Assembly: GCA_016872725.1 (NCBI GenBank)
Contig: VGZC01000010.1
Coordinates: 54,922 to 118,921 of the forward strand
From: Planctomycetota bacterium
GTDB lineage: Bacteria; Planctomycetota; Planctomycetia; Pirellulales; Pirellulaceae
Direction of reading: 5' to 3'
DNA: 64,000 nucleotides
Shown: positions 9,888 through 19,495 of the stretch, piece by piece
Position numbering within the stretch: position 1 is the stretch's first letter
Layout of the letters: each line of letters opens with the position of its first letter
Notes under the pieces: generated by a model
The model's input: the letters and a program-made list of their open reading frames with translations, nothing else
Database searches by the model: none
Told to the model about the DNA's origin: nothing
Position numbers and translations under genes: made by a program

Positions 9888-12800
9888 ATGCGAACCGCCT
9901 ACCCCACTTGGCTGCAATCGCTTTCGCGTCGTCTCGCTCGGCGGGAGAAGCGGCGTCGGGCCCGAGATCGGTTTCGCCCGCAGGCTGAGTTTCTCGAACC
10001 CCGCACCTTGCTGGCCTTCGTCACGTGGGACGGCGACGGCGGTGATTTGTCCTGGAACAACCCGCTGAACTGGAGCGGCGATACGCTACCAGGGGCAAGT
10101 GATGATGTATTGATCGACTTCGGGGCCAATGACTTTATGGTCAGCTTGAATTCGACAACCCCGTCTATCGCCAGCATCGATAGCCACGCCGCGGTTGCCC
10201 TGAACAGCAGCACGCTGAACGTCGAGAACCACTCGACGTTCAGGAAGGACCTTATGCTCAACCAGAGCACGCTCGGCGGGACGGCGGACATCGTGGTTTC
10301 GGGGATGACCACGGTTTACAGGTCCATCCTGCTGGGCGGAGCGGGCAGGAGCTACGACGCCCAGGGTGGTCTGACGATCAATGACGATTTCCATGTTTAC
10401 CGTGACCTGTCGATGTCCGGCACGGGCGTCTGGAACGACGGAACCGTGCGGCTCTACGGCGGCGTGAGCTGGACGAATACGAACAGCGGAACGCTACACG
10501 TGCGGACGAGTTATCGGGCGTTCGTCAACGGCGACGCCGCCGGGGGCGCGTTCGAGAACGACGGCACGGTCCTGAAGGACGCCGGTACCGGATCGTCGGC
10601 CTTCTTTGTGCCGTTCAACAATCATAATCAAGTTGAGGTGCAGATCGGCCACCTGGCATTTGACGCGGGGGGAACCAGCGAGGGGAACTTTGTCGGCGCC
10701 GACGGAACCTTGCTGAGTTTCGAGTTCGGGACGCACACGTTGACGGCCACGTCCGATGTCAGCGCGGATCGGGTCGATTTCTATCGGGCCACCGCGACGG
10801 TCGCCGGCACGTTCCAGACGCGGAGCCTGACGAGCGTGCGAGAATATTCCACGGTGACGTTCATCGGCCCGATGACGGAACTGGAATCCCTCACGCTCAA
10901 TCGTTACTCCACGGTGACATTCGATTCGAGCACGCCCGCTTCGCTGGCGCTGGGCGACGTCTCGCTCGCAGACAGCACGTTGGCCGGGACGGCCCAGTTT
11001 CTCATTTCTGGAACGGCGTCGGTATCAAACTCGAGGCTGGCATCGCACATCATGGGGCATACTCCACCAGACGAATTTGGAATCCCGGGCACTGATTACG
11101 GCCAGTTCGCCTTCCTGGGTAGTTTTGCGCTCAGCGGCACGCTTCGGGTTGAGATGTCGGGACCGTTTGTAGCGAAGGCGGGTGAGAAGTTCCTGGTGAT
11201 CGACAACCGCACGTCGCAGACGATTCCCTCGAGCCTGTTGTTCGACGGTCCCGGTTTCATCGCGGACTACGCCGCAGGGGACGGCAACGACGTGGTGGTC
11301 ACCTCGCCGTTGACCAACCTGCCACCCACCGCCGATGCCGGAGGGCCATATGCCGTGCCGTTTGGTGCAAGCATGGTGCTCGCGGGAACCGCAAGCGATC
11401 TGAACGGCCCCGGCGATCTGGCCACCATTGAATGGGACCTCGACGGTGACGGCGTATTCGGCGAGGTGGGAAGTGGCAGCGCGCCCAATGGCAATGAAGT
11501 CGGATTAACGCCCACGTTTCTTACGACCGGCCTGTCCGCTTACAGCAGTCATGTCGTAAGGCTGCGAGTCTTGGATCAGGAAGGACTGGCCGCCGAAGAC
11601 ACCGCGACGATTCAGGTGACGCTGGTTCCGGACTTGGCGATCCGTTCGCCGGACATCACCTTCTCGCCCGTGAATCCGGCCGTCGGTCAGCTCTTCACGA
11701 TCCAAGCCACCGTGCGCAACGAGGGGATGGTGCAGGCGGACAGCGTCGTCGTGCGTTTTCTGGATTTCGGCACGACGATTGGTGAAGTGACGATTCCCGC
11801 TCTGGCCGCAGGGGCGAGCATACAGGTATCCGTCAACGTGTCGTTCAGTGAGGCCAGCCACCGCTTGATCACCGTCCGGATTGACCCGAACAACACAATT
11901 CAAGAGCGAAGCGAGCAGAACAACGAGGCGAGTCAGGTTTTGCAGGTCGGACACCCGGAGCTGGGAGGGGCCGAAATTGTCGTCAGTGCCGGCGGGGTGG
12001 TCGCGTATCAAGGGCGGCCGGTCACCGTGGGTGGCCAGGCTTTTTATGACTTCACCACCGTTCCCGGCACGAACGACTTCCCGGTGCAGGGCGGGCGGGT
12101 GACCGTCACCGTGCTGGACGGCGGCGGGCAATCGCGCGGCGTCTTTACCGGGGCACTGACCAATACCTCCGGCGGCTTCGGACAATTGATCCTGGCGCCA
12201 TACGAGTTGGGGAGCTACACGCTGCGGATTCAGGTCACCGACGGAACGGCAACTACCGTGATCACGACTTCGCTGGAAGTGGTGGAATACGTGGAACCCC
12301 CGCCGCCTCCGCCCGCGCCGCCGCCTTCTCCTCCCGGCGGACCGGTAGACGACGTGGCCATTGCGTCGCAGGACATCGTGTTCAGCGATACGAATCCGGA
12401 TCTGGGCGAACCGATCACGATTTTGGCCCGAGTCTGGTCCACCGGGCAGACCGCGGGACTCGTTCCCATTACCGTGAACGATATCTTCCCGGTGGCGGGA
12501 GTCTTGCACTCGTTCCTGATCGGCACGACCACGGCCGATCTGCCCGCTAGTCCCGGAGAATGGGTGTACGTCGCCGTGACCGTGCCCTGGGCGAATACGG
12601 CCGAGGGTGCCCATATCGTGCAGGCGGTGGCGAATCCTTCGTTTGCGCAGCCCACAGGCAATGACCAGGCCACGCGGTTGATCTACGTTGGAACGCCGCC
12701 GGCGAACCTCGAATTGTCCAAGACGGTCGAGTTGCTGATCGATGCGGATGGCAACTCGCAGCCCACGCCGGGCGACACGCTGCGCTACACGCTCCAGTTC

Positions 12801-15287
12801 GCCAACTCGGGCGGAATGGATGTCACCGAAGCCTCCATTCTGGACGACTATGATGAAGTGCGGTTGGAGACGCCGTCCGGGCTCGGCTCCGATGGGAGCG
12901 TCGGCGACGGCACCCTTCGCTTTGCTCTGGGGACGATCGTCGCCGGCACTTCCGGCAGCCGGACGTACGACGTGCGAGTCAGGCCGCTGGGGCAATTCCC
13001 CGTCGAGGCGCCGACGATCGTCAATCTCGCACTGCTTGACACGAAGGAGACAGCGCCGATCGCCGCGTCGGTCACGATCGAAATCGTGCTCAACTCGGCG
13101 CCCACGGCGTCCGCCGGCGGGCCTTACGCGATCGTCGAGGGCCAGGTGTTGACCTTAGATGCTTCCGGGTCCTCGGACCCCGATCAGGATTCGCTGGTCT
13201 ACACGTGGGACATCAATGGGGACGGCACATTCGGCGACGCCAGCGGCGTCGCGCCGACGATCGCCTGGGCACAGCTCCAGTCGTTGGGAATCGACGACGG
13301 ACCCGCTACAGTCGCGGTCCGCGTGCGTGTCGACGACCAGCACGGGCACGTGGTCGATTCGTCGACCGCGACCCTAACCTTGGAAAACGTCGCGCCGACC
13401 GCCACGCTGGCAAACGGAGGATCTGTTCTTGAAGGAGTGGCGGGTGCGGTCAGCTTCGCGGACCAGTTCGATCCGTCGGCGGCCGATACCGCGGCTGGAT
13501 TCTCCTACAGCTTTGATTTCGACGACGACGGCACATTCGAGATCACCGACAGCACGTCGGCATCGGTGGTCGTGCCGGCCAGCTTCCTGGACGACGGGCC
13601 GGGGAGCCGCACTGTGCGGGGACGCATCACGGACAAGGACGGCGGATTCACCGACCACACCACGGCGATTGCCATCGACAACGCGGCCCCGACAGCGACG
13701 CTCACCGCCTCGAACCCGGTGGCGGAAGGTTCGCTGATTGAACTGGCGCTCATCGATCCCTTCGACCCATCCGCGGCGGACAGCGTGGCGGGGTTCACCC
13801 ATGCCTTCGATTTCGGCGACGGTGCGGGGTTTGGCGAGTGGAATTCGGCAAGTGCGTCGAGCCGCGTCGCCATGGGTTTCGGAACGCGTACGGTGCGAGC
13901 GCGGATTCGTGACAAGGATGGCGGAATGACCGAGTACGCGGCGAACATCACCATCCTGCCCTTGCCCACGATCTCCGGCCGTGTGTTCGACGACGCCAAT
14001 AACGACGGCCTGTTCATGCCCTCCGATGGCGACGTGGGATTGGCGGAGGTTGCTGTGGATGTGTACGCCGAGGATTCCAACGCGCTCGTCGCTACGGTGA
14101 CCACGGCGAGTGATGGTACTTACCTGATTGACGCCAGGCTGAGCGCCGGCAGTTACCGGCTGGTGCGGTCGTCGGCGCCGGGGATGCTCGACGGCCGCGA
14201 GACGGCGGGCAACCTGGGCGGCGCCGTCGACGATGCCGCGGACAGCGATCGGATCGGTAGCATTCCACTGGGTCCGGCCGGTTCGCCAAACGCGGTCGAT
14301 TACTTGTTCGCCCAGATTCGGCCATCGAGCGCCATTGGGCTGGTGTGGCTGGACTTCAACGATGACGGCGAAGTGAACTTCGGCGAGCAGGCGATCGAAG
14401 CGGCGATCGTCAAATTGACCGGTCACGACGACCGCGGCAACCCGGTCAGCCGGACCGCGGTCACGGACAGCAACGGCGTGTACAGCTTTTTCGATCTTCG
14501 GCCGAGTGATGGTGTCGGGTACGCGATCCATGAGGTTCAGCCGGTGAGCTACGCCGACGGAAAAGACACGGTTGGGACGGTCAATGGCGTGGTGACCGGC
14601 TCGGTTTCCGCCAACGACACGATCTCCCATGTGGCCCTTTCCCGCCCCAATTCGATCGCGGAGAACTACAATTTCGCCGAACGGGCGCCGTCCGGCGGCT
14701 CGGTGACCGCGGGCCAGACAGCTACGATTGGTTTCTGGAAAAACAAGAACGGCCAGAACCTGATAAAGGCCCTCAATGGCGGAGCGACGGCCACGCAGCT
14801 CGGAAACTGGCTCGCCGCGACGTTCCCGAACATGTATGGAGCCGGTGCGGGGACAAACAGTCTTGCTGAGAAGACCAACGCGGAGGTCGCCGCGTACTAC
14901 AAGGTCCTGTTCAGTCGCAACGGCAAGACGGCCGGTGGCGGTGGGCCGCCCAAGATGGAGGCCCAGGTGTTGGCCACGGCGCTCGCCGTGTATGTCACCA
15001 ATCAGACACTGGCGGGCAACACGGCGGCGGCGTACGGGTTCACGGTCAGCCAATACGGCGTGGGCGCGGCGCAATTCAACGTCGGCTCGCGAGGCGTCGC
15101 GTTCGGACTGGCGAATAACACCACCGCCTCGGTGCTTGATCTGCTGTTGGCCGTGAACGCCCGCTCGACCGCGGGACGATTGTACGATTTGGACGGAGAT
15201 GGCGATGCGAACGATTGCCAGGAGACGTTCTATCGAAAGCTGGCCAACAACCTTTTCAGCGCGATCAACGAGGCGGGAGACATCTGA
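9888..15287 (+). CDS. Giant secreted multidomain surface protein with LEPRTLL motif
   Basis: From the ATG at 9888 (AAGGA upstream) the protein has 1,799 residues. A basic N-terminus is followed by LEPRTLLA (36-43), the motif that marks many planctomycete exported proteins. Then come a VTWDGDGGDLSWNNPLNWS region with beta-solenoid-like repeats, a PKD-type segment (about 475), two CARDB-type adhesion domains (about 580 and 820, with a proline-rich linker between), a DUF11-like domain (about 940), more PKD-like repeats (about 1070-1350), two SdrD-B-like domains (about 1363 and 1481) and a C-terminal region from about 1614 (TIGFWKNKNGQNL) ending with a dockerin-like DLDGDGDANDC. It is probably a cell-surface or extracellular-matrix adhesin. 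It stands alone in its transcription unit. Confidence 0.88.
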   Translation: MRTAYPTWLQSLSRRLARREKRRRARDRFRPQAEFLEPRTLLAFVTWDGDGGDLSWNNPLNWSGDTLPGASDDVLIDFGANDFMVSLNSTTPSIASIDSHAAVALNSSTLNVENHSTFRKDLMLNQSTLGGTADIVVSGMTTVYRSILLGGAGRSYDAQGGLTINDDFHVYRDLSMSGTGVWNDGTVRLYGGVSWTNTNSGTLHVRTSYRAFVNGDAAGGAFENDGTVLKDAGTGSSAFFVPFNNHNQVEVQIGHLAFDAGGTSEGNFVGADGTLLSFEFGTHTLTATSDVSADRVDFYRATATVAGTFQTRSLTSVREYSTVTFIGPMTELESLTLNRYSTVTFDSSTPASLALGDVSLADSTLAGTAQFLISGTASVSNSRLASHIMGHTPPDEFGIPGTDYGQFAFLGSFALSGTLRVEMSGPFVAKAGEKFLVIDNRTSQTIPSSLLFDGPGFIADYAAGDGNDVVVTSPLTNLPPTADAGGPYAVPFGASMVLAGTASDLNGPGDLATIEWDLDGDGVFGEVGSGSAPNGNEVGLTPTFLTTGLSAYSSHVVRLRVLDQEGLAAEDTATIQVTLVPDLAIRSPDITFSPVNPAVGQLFTIQATVRNEGMVQADSVVVRFLDFGTTIGEVTIPALAAGASIQVSVNVSFSEASHRLITVRIDPNNTIQERSEQNNEASQVLQVGHPELGGAEIVVSAGGVVAYQGRPVTVGGQAFYDFTTVPGTNDFPVQGGRVTVTVLDGGGQSRGVFTGALTNTSGGFGQLILAPYELGSYTLRIQVTDGTATTVITTSLEVVEYVEPPPPPPAPPPSPPGGPVDDVAIASQDIVFSDTNPDLGEPITILARVWSTGQTAGLVPITVNDIFPVAGVLHSFLIGTTTADLPASPGEWVYVAVTVPWANTAEGAHIVQAVANPSFAQPTGNDQATRLIYVGTPPANLELSKTVELLIDADGNSQPTPGDTLRYTLQFANSGGMDVTEASILDDYDEVRLETPSGLGSDGSVGDGTLRFALGTIVAGTSGSRTYDVRVRPLGQFPVEAPTIVNLALLDTKETAPIAASVTIEIVLNSAPTASAGGPYAIVEGQVLTLDASGSSDPDQDSLVYTWDINGDGTFGDASGVAPTIAWAQLQSLGIDDGPATVAVRVRVDDQHGHVVDSSTATLTLENVAPTATLANGGSVLEGVAGAVSFADQFDPSAADTAAGFSYSFDFDDDGTFEITDSTSASVVVPASFLDDGPGSRTVRGRITDKDGGFTDHTTAIAIDNAAPTATLTASNPVAEGSLIELALIDPFDPSAADSVAGFTHAFDFGDGAGFGEWNSASASSRVAMGFGTRTVRARIRDKDGGMTEYAANITILPLPTISGRVFDDANNDGLFMPSDGDVGLAEVAVDVYAEDSNALVATVTTASDGTYLIDARLSAGSYRLVRSSAPGMLDGRETAGNLGGAVDDAADSDRIGSIPLGPAGSPNAVDYLFAQIRPSSAIGLVWLDFNDDGEVNFGEQAIEAAIVKLTGHDDRGNPVSRTAVTDSNGVYSFFDLRPSDGVGYAIHEVQPVSYADGKDTVGTVNGVVTGSVSANDTISHVALSRPNSIAENYNFAERAPSGGSVTAGQTATIGFWKNKNGQNLIKALNGGATATQLGNWLAATFPNMYGAGAGTNSLAEKTNAEVAAYYKVLFSRNGKTAGGGGPPKMEAQVLATALAVYVTNQTLAGNTAAAYGFTVSQYGVGAAQFNVGSRGVAFGLANNTTASVLDLLLAVNARSTAGRLYDLDGDGDANDCQETFYRKLANNLFSAINEAGDI

Positions 15288-15350
15288 CGTAACATGCGTC
15301 CGCTGATGCCGTCCGCGTTCGTCTCGGCCGGGCGGCGATACGCTTGAAGC

Positions 15351-16928
15351 CTATTGGGATTGGGATTGGGATTGGGGCGCCGGAACACGCGGCCCGCGCC
15401 CGTGGTCCGCAGACGCCCGGGCGCGGAGTGATTCGGCGTCGCGCGCGTCGGGATCGACGCGGATCTGCCGGTCGGATTCGGCCGTCGCAGGGGACTTCGT
15501 CGGGGCCGCGGCCGCCGAACCGTTCGGGATCGCTTCGAGATACCGTCCGGGTTCGCCGCTGAGCGGTTCGCGCGCTTGCCATTCCCGAAGCACGGCGGCG
15601 GCGTCGTCGTGTTCCTGTGTCGCGAGCAGCGTCACGGCAAGCCATCGCAGGCAGATCGGGTCGCGGCATGATGCCTGGTAGGCGACTTGCAGGTAGGCCC
15701 GCGCGGCCAGCCAGTTCCGCTGCGCGGCCAGGCACGCGCCGCGAACGGCGCTCCGCAGAGCCTCCAGGCAATCGGTCGCCGGCGGATGAACGGCGAGCAT
15801 TGTCAACGCGGCGTCGCGCTGTCCCGTCTTGATCAACACATCGAGCAGATGTCTGCGGATACGATCGGACGCCGGTTCGGCGGCGAGGGCCTCCTCGAGG
15901 ACACGCTGGGCGGCCGACATATCGCCCCGCAACTGAAGGCTCAGCGCGTAGCACTCGGCGGCCACCGATCGCAATCCGTCGAGGTGCTCGACTTCCGCGT
16001 CGATTTGTCCGAACCGGAACGCCGTTTCGTACGCGCGCAGGGCCAGATCCCATTGCCCGTCGACCTGCAGCAACCCGCCCATCGCGCAAAGCAACTGCAT
16101 ATCGAGCGGAAAGGTTTTGAGGCCTTCGAGGGCCATCGCGAGTCGGCGTTTCAGGTCGGCGTTCGTGTCCTCCAGGGCGAGCAATCCGTAAAAGGCTTCG
16201 AGCCGTTCGTGCGTGGGGCCTTCGCTCGCATCGATGACGCGCCGATAATAGGCCGTTCCTTCGGCCGTCTGCCCCAGCTCGACAAACGACGCGGCGAGGC
16301 AATTGAGGAGTCGCGGTCGAGGCCCGACTTCCCTCGATTCCAAATCGGCGAGTTCGATGCGCCGCCGAGCCCGATAGCTGCGCCATGCGACGTCCTGTTC
16401 GCGAGGATCGCCCTGAATGCGGTAGGGTAGGCCCTCGACGAGGATCGCGAGCGGCTCGAGCGAAGGCCGCACCGACGCCCGAACGCGGCCGTGGAATCGG
16501 ATGCCGGGCCGGTTCGGAAAGAGGCGGATTTGGGCCACTTGCTCGCCGTCGAGCGAACCGGGCGCGGGCGGTCCCTTGATGAGCATCAGGTAGGCGGAAT
16601 CGGGCGCCGTGGCGGCGAGTCGGGCTCGAAGTTCCCTCAAGTCCGCCGACGCGACGGTCTCTCCGGGTTCGAGCACCAATATCCATCGACCCGACGCGTG
16701 GCGAATCGCCTCGTTCGCGGCCGCCCCCTCGCTATCGCACCACGGTTGGGTCACGTACCGTCCACCGAATTCGCCGACCAATCCGGCGGCGATCTCCACT
16801 TCTCCCACGTCGCAGACGACGATTTCATCCACGTCGGCGTGCGTCGCCGCCAGCGTGCGGCGCAGACTTGCGTTCGCATTGGAAACGGCGATCGCGAGCG
16901 TCAACAACGGTCGGTTGGAAGGGTCCAT
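15351..16928 (-). CDS. Glycosyltransferase family 2-like protein with TPR repeats
   Basis: The 525-residue protein starts with a GT-A-like domain (LLTLAIAVSNANASLRRTL, then VDEIVVCDVGEV, then WILVLEPGETV), reminiscent of family-2 glycosyltransferases. From about residue 185 it becomes alpha-helical TPR-like repeats (for example LGQTAEGTAYYRRVIDAS and DGQWDLALRAYETAFRFG). The normal GT2 DxD motif is not obvious, so activity is doubtful. The C-terminus reads QSQSQSQ because the gene ends in four ATTGGG hexamers (about 15353-15376), so the reading frame runs through a microsatellite. The start at 16928 is chosen by an upstream AGGAG; a longer start at 16985 is possible. Confidence 0.75.
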   Translation of the reverse strand: MDPSNRPLLTLAIAVSNANASLRRTLAATHADVDEIVVCDVGEVEIAAGLVGEFGGRYVTQPWCDSEGAAANEAIRHASGRWILVLEPGETVASADLRELRARLAATAPDSAYLMLIKGPPAPGSLDGEQVAQIRLFPNRPGIRFHGRVRASVRPSLEPLAILVEGLPYRIQGDPREQDVAWRSYRARRRIELADLESREVGPRPRLLNCLAASFVELGQTAEGTAYYRRVIDASEGPTHERLEAFYGLLALEDTNADLKRRLAMALEGLKTFPLDMQLLCAMGGLLQVDGQWDLALRAYETAFRFGQIDAEVEHLDGLRSVAAECYALSLQLRGDMSAAQRVLEEALAAEPASDRIRRHLLDVLIKTGQRDAALTMLAVHPPATDCLEALRSAVRGACLAAQRNWLAARAYLQVAYQASCRDPICLRWLAVTLLATQEHDDAAAVLREWQAREPLSGEPGRYLEAIPNGSAAAAPTKSPATAESDRQIRVDPDARDAESLRARASADHGRGPRVPAPQSQSQSQ

Positions 16929-17174
16929 GGCTTGGCGGCTCCTGAATCCCGCGCCCCGGTTCGGCGATCCGTACCGAATCCGCACGACCAGCGCGTACCC
17001 GGACCGCGAACGGAACGGTCGCGAGGACGGTCGTGGGCGGGGAGTGTACCCGCCAACGCGAAACGACGATAGGTCGAAATCCGCGGTCCGGTGCGGCGTG
17101 CGGCCGGTGCGGCCACGTCACGATCTCTTCGGACAAGAGGCGGCAAGCGGGATGCGTGCCCAATCCGAGTGACG

Positions 17175-18368
17175 TTACGTCTTGTAATCGGCGTTGAACG
17201 TGACGTACGCGACCGTCAGGTCGCTCGTCCAGAACCGTGTGGCGGCCGAGCCCTCGCGGAAGGTGAGCGTGATGCGGGTCTCCCGTTCCGATCGGATCGA
17301 ACGGCTCGCGGCCGCCGAGTCGAACGGCTTGGGCTGTCCCGACTCGAACATCGCGAACCCGTTGATCGAGACCGAGACACCGGAAGGATCGAACGGAACG
17401 CCCGCATACCCGGCCGCCGAAACGATTCGGCCCCAATACGGTCCGCCCCCGGTGATGGCGCATTTGACCAGCGGGCTCGCGGCGACCGTCCTCGCGATTT
17501 TTTTCGCGTCCTCGCGGGTCCGGCAGCCCCGCACATCGATGGCAATCAGGTGCGTCGCGCCCTCGCCGTCGTCCGGGATCATCTTGGCGAGTTCGACGCA
17601 GGCCGATGCGAGACCTTCGCGGAACGCATCGAGATCGGCGCCGGCGAGCGGTCGGTCGGAACCATGGCCGCTCGCCAGGAGGAGAACCGTGTCGTTCGTG
17701 CTGGTGTGTCCTTCCACACTGATTGCGTTGAACGACTCATCGACGGCTTCCGCGAGAATCGATTGGGCCGCGTCGGGTTCGAGCGCTGCGTCGGTCAGGA
17801 GCACGCCGAGCATCGTGGCCATGCGAGGGCCGATCATTCCGGCTCCTTTCGCCATTCCGGCGATCGCGACGCGGCGCCCTCCGGCGACGTCCACGTTCCG
17901 TTCCACCACCTTATGGGACCGGTCGGTGGTCGTGAGGCCCCGCGCGGCGCTCAGGAACGCGGACTCATCCGTGCCCAGCCGATTCGCCGCCATCGCGATG
18001 CCGCACGCGATCTTTTCCATCGGCATCGGTTCGCCGATCACGCCCGTCGACATCACAAGCACGTCCTCGGCGTCGACGCCGCAGGACTGGGACACAAGCC
18101 GAGTCATCTGCGCGGCATCGCGCATGCCTTGCTCACCCGTACAGGCATTCGCGTTGCCCGCATTCGACACGACCGCGCGGATGCGGGGGGACGGAGTCCG
18201 CTGTCGGTCGAGATCGACGGGCGCCGCGCGGAAGAGGTTTTGCGTATAGACGCCGGCGGCGACCGACGGCCCGTCGCTTACGATCAACGCGATGTCCTCG
18301 GCTCCGGCCCGAGTCTTGATCCCGCAATGCACGCCGCTCAGTCGAAATCCCGATGGTGGCAAAGGCAT
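17175..18368 (-). CDS. argJ: Bifunctional glutamate N-acetyltransferase / amino-acid acetyltransferase
   Basis: The protein (397 residues from this start) has the ArgJ self-cleavage region AKGAGMIGPRMATMLGVLLTD, in which the Thr of MATML becomes the nucleophile at the head of the beta chain. Other family signatures are SNAGNANACTGEQGMRDA and GHTSTNDTVLLLASG. It transfers acetyl from N-acetylornithine to glutamate in the cyclic arginine pathway. argC lies 81 bp upstream in the same direction. The start is uncertain: in-frame ATG codons at 18368 and 18392 and a TTG at 18416 are all possible, none with a strong SD. No other arg genes are in the window. Confidence 0.94.
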   Translation of the reverse strand: MPLPPSGFRLSGVHCGIKTRAGAEDIALIVSDGPSVAAGVYTQNLFRAAPVDLDRQRTPSPRIRAVVSNAGNANACTGEQGMRDAAQMTRLVSQSCGVDAEDVLVMSTGVIGEPMPMEKIACGIAMAANRLGTDESAFLSAARGLTTTDRSHKVVERNVDVAGGRRVAIAGMAKGAGMIGPRMATMLGVLLTDAALEPDAAQSILAEAVDESFNAISVEGHTSTNDTVLLLASGHGSDRPLAGADLDAFREGLASACVELAKMIPDDGEGATHLIAIDVRGCRTREDAKKIARTVAASPLVKCAITGGGPYWGRIVSAAGYAGVPFDPSGVSVSINGFAMFESGQPKPFDSAAASRSIRSERETRITLTFREGSAATRFWTSDLTVAYVTFNADYKT

Positions 18369-18449
18369 CGATCCGTTCCCCCACAGTCGCATCCCACGTA
18401 GGGCGATTGTCCTCAATCGCCCTTTTTCGCAAATCGCCGTTCGATTCCC

Positions 18450-19460
18450 CTACAGCAGGGCCATCGTTTCCGGAAAGCCCTGGAGGATGTTGAAATTCTG
18501 AACGGCCGCTCCCGACGCGCCCTTGATGAGATTGTCCAGGCAACTCACGACGATGACCCGGCCTCTCGCGACCCGCACCGTCAGGTCGCAGAAGTTGGTA
18601 TGGGCCGAGTCCTTCGTTCCGGGCAGGTGTTCGACAACCCGCACGAAGGGTTTTCCATGATAGAACTCGCGAAACCCGGCGAGAATCCGGTCCTCGGACG
18701 CATCGGACCGGGGCGTCGCGTACACGGTGGTCAGGATGCCGCGATCCATGGGTATCAGGTGCGGCGTGAATACGACCTGTACCGAGTGCCCCGCGGCGAG
18801 TTGCACGATCTGGTCGATTTCCGGCGTGTGGCGGTGGCGTCCGATGTTGTACGCGCAGATGCTCTCGTTGCATTCGGGATAATGGGTCATGAGCTTGGGC
18901 GTTCTTCCCGCGCCCGACACGCCGCTCTTCGAATCCACGATCAGATCGTCCGGTTCGGCGAACCCCATGGCGAGCAGGGGAGTGATCGCCAGGATGGCCG
19001 ACGTCGGATAACAGCCGGGATTGGCGACGAGCGACGCGCCGCGGATTCGGTCCGCGAACAGTTCGGGGAGCCCGTAGGGGACCTGCCCGAGCCGTCCGCC
19101 GTCGGCATGGTGCTCGCCGTACCACGCCTCGTACGTCGCCAGGTCGCGCAGCCGATAATCGGCGCTCAGGTCAACGACCGTGACGCCGGCGTCGACGAGC
19201 GGTTTGACGGCGGACGCCGAAGCGCCGTGAGGAAGGCAACTGAACACGAAGTCGCAGTCCTCGATCAACGCGCCGGGCTCCGCGTCATCGAGCCGCAGGT
19301 CGACGCGACCGACTAATTGCGGGTGCGCCGACGCGACGTGTGGTTGGCCTTCCTGCCTGCTGGTCAACCGCGTGATCCGCGCCTCGGGATGCCGCAACAG
19401 GATCTTGATCAATTCGAGAGCCGTGTAACCGGTCGCTCCCAATATTCCCACGCGCACCAT
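18450..19460 (-). CDS. argC: N-acetyl-gamma-glutamyl-phosphate reductase
   Basis: The 336-residue protein has the N-terminal NADP-binding motif [17 protein letters not shown] and the catalytic-cysteine motif [14 protein letters not shown] (Cys at about residue 151), followed by a SGVSGAGR segment, all typical of ArgC. It reduces N-acetylglutamyl-phosphate to the semialdehyde. It is followed by argJ and preceded, with a 35-bp gap, by an unrelated membrane-protein gene in the same direction. The start at 19460 places the nucleotide-binding motif at the very N-terminus as expected; the longer ORF to 19499 would overlap the upstream gene. Confidence 0.95.
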   Translation of the reverse strand: MVRVGILGATGYTALELIKILLRHPEARITRLTSRQEGQPHVASAHPQLVGRVDLRLDDAEPGALIEDCDFVFSCLPHGASASAVKPLVDAGVTVVDLSADYRLRDLATYEAWYGEHHADGGRLGQVPYGLPELFADRIRGASLVANPGCYPTSAILAITPLLAMGFAEPDDLIVDSKSGVSGAGRTPKLMTHYPECNESICAYNIGRHRHTPEIDQIVQLAAGHSVQVVFTPHLIPMDRGILTTVYATPRSDASEDRILAGFREFYHGKPFVRVVEHLPGTKDSAHTNFCDLTVRVARGRVIVVSCLDNLIKGASGAAVQNFNILQGFPETMALL

Positions 19461-19495
19461 GGCGACGACGACTCCGCGAGAAGGTCCGATCCGAG

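Noticed and set aside
11505..15074. Two long minus-strand ORFs (496 and 566 codons) opposite the giant secreted protein
   Set aside because: Shadow frames: Arg/His-rich, no domains, while the plus strand shows repeated known domain types.
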